DNA from: Conexibacter stalactiti
GTDB lineage: Bacteria > Actinomycetota > Thermoleophilia > Solirubrobacterales > Solirubrobacteraceae
Direction: 5' to 3' (one strand)
NCBI RefSeq assembly: GCF_035967765.1
Contig: NZ_JAYWIT010000016.1
DNA length: 64,000 nucleotides
Shown: piece after piece, positions 59,481-64,000 of the stretch
How positions within the stretch are numbered: the first letter of the stretch is position 1
Layout: each line of letters opens with the position of its first letter
Program-made: the position numbers and the translations under genes
Notes under the pieces: model-generated
Database searches by the model: none
What the model was told of the DNA's origin: nothing
The model's input: the letters and a program-made list of their open reading frames with translations, nothing else

Positions 59481-61475
59481 CTACCGCAGCTCGGCCTGCT
59501 CGCCCTCGATCACGTGCATGACGGCGTTGATGAGCGCCAGGTGGGTGAACGCCTGCGGGTAGTTGCCGAGCTGGCGGCCGCTGTGCGGGTCGAGCTCCTC
59601 GGCGTAGAGCAGCAGCGGCGAGGCGTTTGCCAGCAGCTTCTCCAGCAGCGACTTCGCGCGGCGGTGGTCGCCGATCTCCTCCAGCGCGGCGACGAGCCAG
59701 AAGGAGCAGATCAGGAAGGTCCCCTCCTCGCCGGAGAGGCCGTCGTCGGTCTCCTCGACGCGGTAGCGCAGCACGAAGCCGTGGTCGGTCAGGTCGCGCG
59801 CGATCGCCCGCACCGTCGCGCAGACGCGCTCGTCGTCGGGCGACAGGAAGCGTACGAGCGGGATCAGCAGCACAGAGGCGTCGAGCGCATCGGTGTCGTA
59901 GTGCTGGCGGAAGATCCCGTCGCGCACCCCGTTGTCGAGGATGTCGGCCTTGATCTGATCGGCGATCGCCTGCCACGAGTCGGCCAGGTCGGATTCGCCG
60001 TGGATCTCCGCCAGCCGCGCGCCGCGGTCGAGCGCGACCCAGCACATCAGCTTCGAGGAGACGTAGTGCTGCGGCGCGCCACGCGCCTCCCAGATCCCCT
60101 GGTCGGGCCGGTCCCAGACCTCGATCGCGCACTCGACCTGGTCCTTCAGCACCGGCCACAGCCGCTGCGGCAGGTGGCCGCCGACCTTCGTGTGCAGATA
60201 GACCGAGTCGAGCACCGCGCCATAGACGTCGTTCTGGCGCTGGTCGAAGGCGCCGTTGCCGATCCGCACCGGCTTCGCGCCGTCGTAGCCGGTCAGGTGG
60301 TCGAGCGTCGACTCGGTCAGGTCCTTGTCGCCGCAGACGCCGTACATGATCTGCAGCGAACCGTCGTCGTTGCGCGGCACGTCGGCGACGAACTGCATGA
60401 AGTCGTCGGCCTCCCAGTCGAGCCCGAGCGCGTGCAGGCCCCACAGCGTGAAGGTCGCGTCGCGCATCCACGTGTAGCGGTAGTCCCAGTTGCGCTCGCC
60501 GCCCGGCGTCTCCGGCAACGAGGTCGTCAGCGCCGCGACCATCGCGCCGGTCGGCGCGTAGGTCAGCCCCTTCAGCGTCAGCGCCGAGCGCTGCAGGTGG
60601 GTCCGCCAGGGATGGTCGGGGAACCTGCCGTCGTCGAGCCAGTCGCGCCAGAAGTGCGACGTGCGCTCCAGCATCTCCGTCGCATCGGCCGCCGTCGCGG
60701 GCCCGTGCAGGTCGTTCGCCCACGACAGCGCGACGAAGCGCGTCTCGCCCTCCCTGAGCGTGTGACGGGCGCGGGCGCGGTTGCCCTCTATCCCTATCCG
60801 CAGGTCGCTCATCAGCCGCATCGAGCCGGTGTGGTGATGGGCGTCGACGGCCATGTAGGTGCCCTCGACGTCGGTCCACTCGGCCGGCTCGCGCGCGTAG
60901 TCGAACATCGGCTCGCAGACCATCTCGATCTGCACGCTCCCCTGGATGCACTCGATCGTGCGCACGAGCACGTGCTCAGCGGCGTCGTCGGTCGGCGGGC
61001 GCGTGCGGCTGCCGTCGCCGTCGTTGTGCAGCCCCCACGGCCCGATCGCGAGCGCGTCGCGCACGATCACCCAGCCCGACGGCGTCATCCACGTCGTCTC
61101 GACGATGTTGGTGCCCGGCTCGTAGCGGCGGGCGCCGGGGACGTTCATGCCATACGGCCCGAGCCGGAAGGCGCCGGCGCCGCGGTCGAGCAGCGTGCCG
61201 AAGACGCTCGGCGCGTCGAAGCGCGGCGCGCACAGCCACTCGATCGTGCCGTCGGGCGCGACCAGCGCGCCGGTGTGGCAGTCGGAGATGAAGGCGTAGT
61301 CGCCGATCGGCGGGAACGGCGAGCTGGCCGGCTCGCGCCGGTGGCCGCGGGCGTTGGCGCGCGGACCGCCGCGGCCGGTCGTGCGGGCCGCTCTGGCGTG
61401 GGCGGGATGCGCGGCTCTTGCGCGTGCGGGGCGCGCAGCTCTGGTCGGGCCTGCCTCGCGCGCGCTGTCGCTCAT
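59481..61475 (-). CDS. GH15 family glucoamylase/trehalase-like enzyme
   Basis: 664 residues from ATG 61475 (GGAGGAGCAGG upstream). Residues 1-50 are Arg/Ala-rich and disordered. The N-terminal beta domain starts PPIGDYAFISDCHTGALVAPDGTIEWLCAPRFDAPSVFG. The (alpha/alpha)6 catalytic part has NWDYRYTWMRDATFTLWGL (about 330) and GEEGTFLICSFWLVAALEEIG (about 600) with the expected catalytic glutamates. Mycobacterial relatives are trehalases. It is cytoplasmic, with no signal peptide. Confidence 0.92.
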   Translation of the reverse strand: MSDSAREAGPTRAARPARARAAHPAHARAARTTGRGGPRANARGHRREPASSPFPPIGDYAFISDCHTGALVAPDGTIEWLCAPRFDAPSVFGTLLDRGAGAFRLGPYGMNVPGARRYEPGTNIVETTWMTPSGWVIVRDALAIGPWGLHNDGDGSRTRPPTDDAAEHVLVRTIECIQGSVQIEMVCEPMFDYAREPAEWTDVEGTYMAVDAHHHTGSMRLMSDLRIGIEGNRARARHTLREGETRFVALSWANDLHGPATAADATEMLERTSHFWRDWLDDGRFPDHPWRTHLQRSALTLKGLTYAPTGAMVAALTTSLPETPGGERNWDYRYTWMRDATFTLWGLHALGLDWEADDFMQFVADVPRNDDGSLQIMYGVCGDKDLTESTLDHLTGYDGAKPVRIGNGAFDQRQNDVYGAVLDSVYLHTKVGGHLPQRLWPVLKDQVECAIEVWDRPDQGIWEARGAPQHYVSSKLMCWVALDRGARLAEIHGESDLADSWQAIADQIKADILDNGVRDGIFRQHYDTDALDASVLLIPLVRFLSPDDERVCATVRAIARDLTDHGFVLRYRVEETDDGLSGEEGTFLICSFWLVAALEEIGDHRRAKSLLEKLLANASPLLLYAEELDPHSGRQLGNYPQAFTHLALINAVMHVIEGEQAELR

Positions 61476-61534
61476 CCTGCTCCTCCGCCTTCGTTCGCCG
61501 GTCCGTCTGCTGCGCCCACCATGCTGTCACGCCG

Positions 61535-62071
61535 ATGAGCCCGCCGCCATCCGAGCCGCTCAGACTGGACGCACCGCTGCCCGGCAACGCGCTCGCGGCC
61601 GAGCTGACGTGGCTGGCGCCGCGCCCCGGCCTGCGGCCTGGCGACGTCGCGGTCGAGCGGATCGAGGCGCAGCACGCCGAGCTGCGCGTGCAGGGGCTGA
61701 GCGGGAAGTGGGAGCAGCGGCGGCTGACGCTCGCGGAGGCCGACGCATGGCTGGGCGAGGCACGGGCGCTGCAGGCGAGCACCGCCGACTTCGACGCACG
61801 CACGCGCTCGCGCGCGGCCGCGCGCGCGACGGAGCGGGAGCAGATCGCGGCGACGATCGTTCCCCGCTGCCCCTACTGCGACCTGCCGCGCGCCTATGCC
61901 GGCCGCCGCGACGTCGTCACCGCCGGGCGACCGGAAGAGCTGCAGCGGGAGGACTCGTCGCTGCGCCGCTTCGGCTCGACCACGTGGCATGAGTACATCT
62001 GCCGCCGCTGCGGCTCGCTGGAGCTGTTCGGCGGCGGGCTCGATCACCCGCTGCCGGGCTCAGCGGCCTAG
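61535..62071 (+). CDS. Hypothetical protein with a C-terminal zinc ribbon
   Basis: 178 residues from ATG 61535. The N-terminal half (LPGNALAAELTWLAPRPGLRPGDVAVERIEAQ) is unassigned. An Arg/Ala-rich helix follows, and two CxxC pairs in PRCPYCDLPRAY (about 111) and YICRRCGSLELF (about 160) would form a zinc site. The stop overlaps the convergent ccdA stop by four bases. Function unknown. Confidence 0.65.
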   Translation: MSPPPSEPLRLDAPLPGNALAAELTWLAPRPGLRPGDVAVERIEAQHAELRVQGLSGKWEQRRLTLAEADAWLGEARALQASTADFDARTRSRAAARATEREQIAATIVPRCPYCDLPRAYAGRRDVVTAGRPEELQREDSSLRRFGSTTWHEYICRRCGSLELFGGGLDHPLPGSAA

Positions 62072-62814
62072 ACCGAATTCCAGAAGTCGAGGCCGAGGTC
62101 GTCGAGCAGGTTCTGCGCCTCGGCGTTGAGGCGGAAGAACTCGCCGGTCCAGATCAGGATCCCCATCGCGATCAGCACCACGCCGCCGACCGCGATCACG
62201 ACGCTGTAGTGGCGCTTTACGAAGGTGAAGGCGGTCGTCATGCGGCCGAAGGCGACCGACGTCAGCAGGAACGGGATCGCCAGCCCGGCCGAGTAGGCGG
62301 CGAGCAGCAGCGCGCCGCGGCCGGCCGAATCCGACAGCGCCGCGGCGCTGAGGATCGCGCCGAGCGTCGGGCCGATGCACGGGGTCCAGGCGATCGCGAA
62401 GGCGGCGCCGGCGATCACGGGCCCGCCGCGACCAGCGCGTGACATCAGCCCGCCGACGTGGAACTCGCGGTTGAGTCTGGTCACGAACGGCGCGGCGACG
62501 AAGAAGATCCCCATCGCGATGATCACCGCCGCCGAGACCTTCTCGAGCGTCTCGCGGTGATCCTGGAGCGTCGCGCCGACAGCGGTCGCGCCCAGCCCGA
62601 GCATGATGAAGATCGTCGAGAAGCTGAGCACGAACAGCAGGCTCGGGCCGAGCACGCGCAGCGTGCCGCCGGGCTGCTCGCGCGCCTGATCGGGCGTGAC
62701 GCCGGCGACGGCGGAGATGTAGCCGGGCACCAGCGGCAGCACGCACGGCGAGAGGAACGAGACGAGTCCGGCCGCCACGGCGAGCGGGATGCCGACTCCG
62801 TTGGCGGGATCCAT
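62068..62814 (-). CDS. ccdA: Cytochrome c biogenesis CcdA/DsbD-type transmembrane protein
   Basis: 248 residues with six membrane helices. Family marks are FLSPCVLPLVPGYISAVAGV (first redox Cys and PxxP, about 22-35), FVLSFSTIFIMLGLGATAVG and AFAIAWTPCIGPTLGAIL (second Cys, about 165). It carries reducing equivalents across the membrane to extracytoplasmic thioredoxin-like proteins for cytochrome c maturation. No resA or ccs genes are in the window. TACCCT lies 9 nt before the ATG. Confidence 0.94.
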   Translation of the reverse strand: MDPANGVGIPLAVAAGLVSFLSPCVLPLVPGYISAVAGVTPDQAREQPGGTLRVLGPSLLFVLSFSTIFIMLGLGATAVGATLQDHRETLEKVSAAVIIAMGIFFVAAPFVTRLNREFHVGGLMSRAGRGGPVIAGAAFAIAWTPCIGPTLGAILSAAALSDSAGRGALLLAAYSAGLAIPFLLTSVAFGRMTTAFTFVKRHYSVVIAVGGVVLIAMGILIWTGEFFRLNAEAQNLLDDLGLDFWNSV

Positions 62815-62823
62815 GGACCGTCA

Positions 62824-62829
62824 AGGGTA
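62824..62829 (-). promoter_or_regulatory. -10 box of ccdA
   Basis: TACCCT on the minus strand, 9 nt before ATG 62814. Confidence 0.45.
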
Positions 62830-63045
62830 CCGGCGCGGGGCCGCTGGTCTCGCCCGGCCGCGTTTGCGGGCGATATCGACGCCCGGACGCGCCATCCCCC
62901 CTCGCGAGACAGACATTTCTGGCCCGCGGGGGAGAAATTTCCCTCGCGCTGTCACAAAGCAGGCGCTGCGGCTAGTTAACGAATGATGAGAGCGACGGGA
63001 AGCGTCTTCGAGATCGAGTACGTTTCCCACTACCAACCCGATCGA

Positions 63046-63080
63046 CGGGGCTTGCGCGCAACTTTGCAGCGCAGGCCCCG
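63046..63080 (+). other. Leader hairpin before the sigma-factor ribosome-binding site
   Basis: CGGGGCTTGCGC (63046-63057) pairs with GCGCAGGCCCCG (63069-63080) with one G-T pair; the loop can pair further (GCAA with TTGC). It stands 10 bp before AGGAG, so it may affect translation or end upstream transcripts. Confidence 0.5.
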
Positions 63081-63102
63081 TTGAGCGGGTAGGAGCGAAC
63101 TT

Positions 63103-64000
63103 GTGGAAGCCTCTTCAATCCCAGCCACGGCAGGCCTGACGCGCAATCGAGCACGTCCCTCCGTCGGCCCCCTTCTGCGGCTGCGGTCTGACGAGCAGCT
63201 CGTCAAGCTCTTCCGCCAGGGCAACGAGGAGGCCTTCCGCGCGATCCACGATCGCTACCGGGCCCGGCTCTTCGCGTACACGCGCCAGATGCTCGCCGGC
63301 TCCAGACAGGACGCCGAGGACGCCCTCCAGGACGTCTTCGTGCGCGCCTACGGAGCGCTGCGGGCCAACGACCGCGAGGTCTCGCTGCGCGCCTGGCTGT
63401 ACCGCGTCGCGCACAACCGCTGCATCGATGAGCTGCGCCGCCCCGCGCCGCCGCCGCCGGAGGTGCTGGAGCGGCTCTCGCCGCCGTCGCACGACCCGAT
63501 CGCCGAAACCGAGCAGCGCGAGTCGCTGCGCCGGCTGGTCGAAGACGTCAGGCGGCTCCCGGAGCAGCAGCGCTCGGCGCTGCTGATGCGCGAGATCGTC
63601 GGGATGTCGTACGCCGACCTCGCCGCCGCGCTCGACGTCACCGTCCCCGCCGTCAAGTCGCTGCTGGTGCGCGCCCGCATGGGCCTCGCGCAGGCGGCCG
63701 AGGCGCGCGACACCGCCTGCATCGAGATCCGCGAGGAGCTGGTCGACGCGCACGACCGCGGCGTCCGCGCCAGCGGGCTCGCCCGCCGCCACCTGCACGA
63801 CTGCGCCGGCTGCCGCGCGTACAAGAGAGAGCTGAAGACGATGCGCGAGCGCTTCGCCGCGCTGACGCCCGCGCTCGGGCCGATGGCGTTGCTGGCGAAG
63901 CTGCTGGGCATCGGCGGCGGCAGCGCCGCCGCCGGCTCTGCCGCGAGCGGCGGCGCCGGTGCCGCCGCGGGCGGCGCGGCCGCCGTCGCGGGCGGAGCAG
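63103..64000 (+). CDS. ECF sigma factor with fused zinc-finger tail (cut by window edge)
   Basis: At least 299 residues from GTG 63103 (AGGAG 7 nt upstream), still open at the window end. Sigma region 2 is DEQLVKLFRQGNEEAFRAIHDRYRARLFAYTRQML with AEDALQDVFVRAYGAL and RAWLYRVAHNRCIDELRR. Region 4 is LPEQQRSALLMREIVGMSYADLAAALDVTVPAVKSLLVRAR. An anti-sigma-like HxxxCxxC motif, RRHLHDCAGCRAY (about 229-237), and then an Ala/Gly-rich stretch follow. Normally the zinc finger is on a separate anti-sigma protein. Confidence 0.9.
   Translation, partial: MEASSIPATAGLTRNRARPSVGPLLRLRSDEQLVKLFRQGNEEAFRAIHDRYRARLFAYTRQMLAGSRQDAEDALQDVFVRAYGALRANDREVSLRAWLYRVAHNRCIDELRRPAPPPPEVLERLSPPSHDPIAETEQRESLRRLVEDVRRLPEQQRSALLMREIVGMSYADLAAALDVTVPAVKSLLVRARMGLAQAAEARDTACIEIREELVDAHDRGVRASGLARRHLHDCAGCRAYKRELKTMRERFAALTPALGPMALLAKLLGIGGGSAAAGSAASGGAGAAAGGAAAVAGGA

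Larger units (their letters stand above)
62815..63102. other. Intergenic region ahead of the sigma-factor gene
   Basis: 288 bases without a gene. It holds the ccdA -10 box, two copies of CCCTCGCG (about 62899 and 62941), an AT-rich stretch, TAGTTAACGAATGATGAG, near 62974, and the leader hairpin at 63046-63080. Confidence 0.5.

Overview
This is a chromosomal window from a very GC-rich actinobacterium. I infer a member of the Thermoleophilia (Solirubrobacterales, Conexibacter-like) from the gene set: a type III glutamine synthetase, a DUF3618/Holin-X membrane cluster, a TB7.3-like free biotin carrier, a GH15 trehalase-type enzyme and many acyl-CoA enzymes. The Arg codon AGA is unexpectedly common in some genes. 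The lineage was not tested by alignment. I found no rRNA, tRNA, CRISPR array, insertion sequence or prophage; the window looks like core and catabolic chromosome. Both ends cut through a gene.

Layout. 1-1.7 kb: 3' part of glutamine synthetase III. 1.7-8.8 kb: a CUT2-type sugar ABC transporter with two sugar-modifying enzymes and a divergent ROK repressor. 8.9-12.5 kb: cobalamin-dependent methionine synthase. 12.5-14.9 kb: a glycosyltransferase fused to a flippase-like membrane domain. 15-16.1 kb: an Fe-S/redox group (A-type carrier, BolA, CGFS glutaredoxin). 16.2-19.6 kb: SpoIVB-like secreted protein, thioredoxin-fold protein, DegV and a small membrane protein. 19.7-22.3 kb: a minus-strand run of nitrilase, TetR and four small membrane-associated proteins, with a TetR-type operator at its head. 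23.4-33.1 kb: a catabolic locus in which a minus operon (enoyl-CoA hydratase, carboxyltransferase, BKACE, CoA transferase, MerR) faces a plus operon (acyl-CoA dehydrogenase, cupin, acyl-CoA dehydrogenase), followed by an SDR. The two operons carry nearly the same promoter/operator sequence.

33.1-44.6 kb: class V aminotransferase and pyrophosphatase, cation efflux, metallo-beta-lactamase, an RTX-like secreted protein, PlsC acyltransferase, an MFS efflux pump divergent from a TetR with a multi-site operator, an esterase, a glycosyltransferase, and a free biotin carrier with an enoyl-CoA hydratase. 44.9-51.4 kb: a BioF-like enzyme, an ABC ATPase with its TetR, an OmpR/histidine kinase pair, an acidic secreted protein and a PadR regulator. 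51.4-64 kb: a spermidine-synthase-like membrane protein, rubredoxin, Nudix, epimerase, aldo/keto reductase, M24 peptidase, GlxA-type regulator, quinone reductase, GH15, a zinc-ribbon protein, a CcdA-like protein, and an ECF sigma factor with a built-in zinc-finger tail.

The strongest regulatory signals are: (i) two arrays of CCTNAG-like repeats with an exact 11-bp period, one at the response-regulator gene and one 3.6 kb away ahead of the ABC/TetR operon; (ii) the shared operator of the acyl-CoA operons; (iii) three further palindromic operators next to TetR or ROK genes; and (iv) at least 15 genes with a TANNNT-type -10 box only 6-9 nt before the start codon, which points to widespread leaderless transcription.
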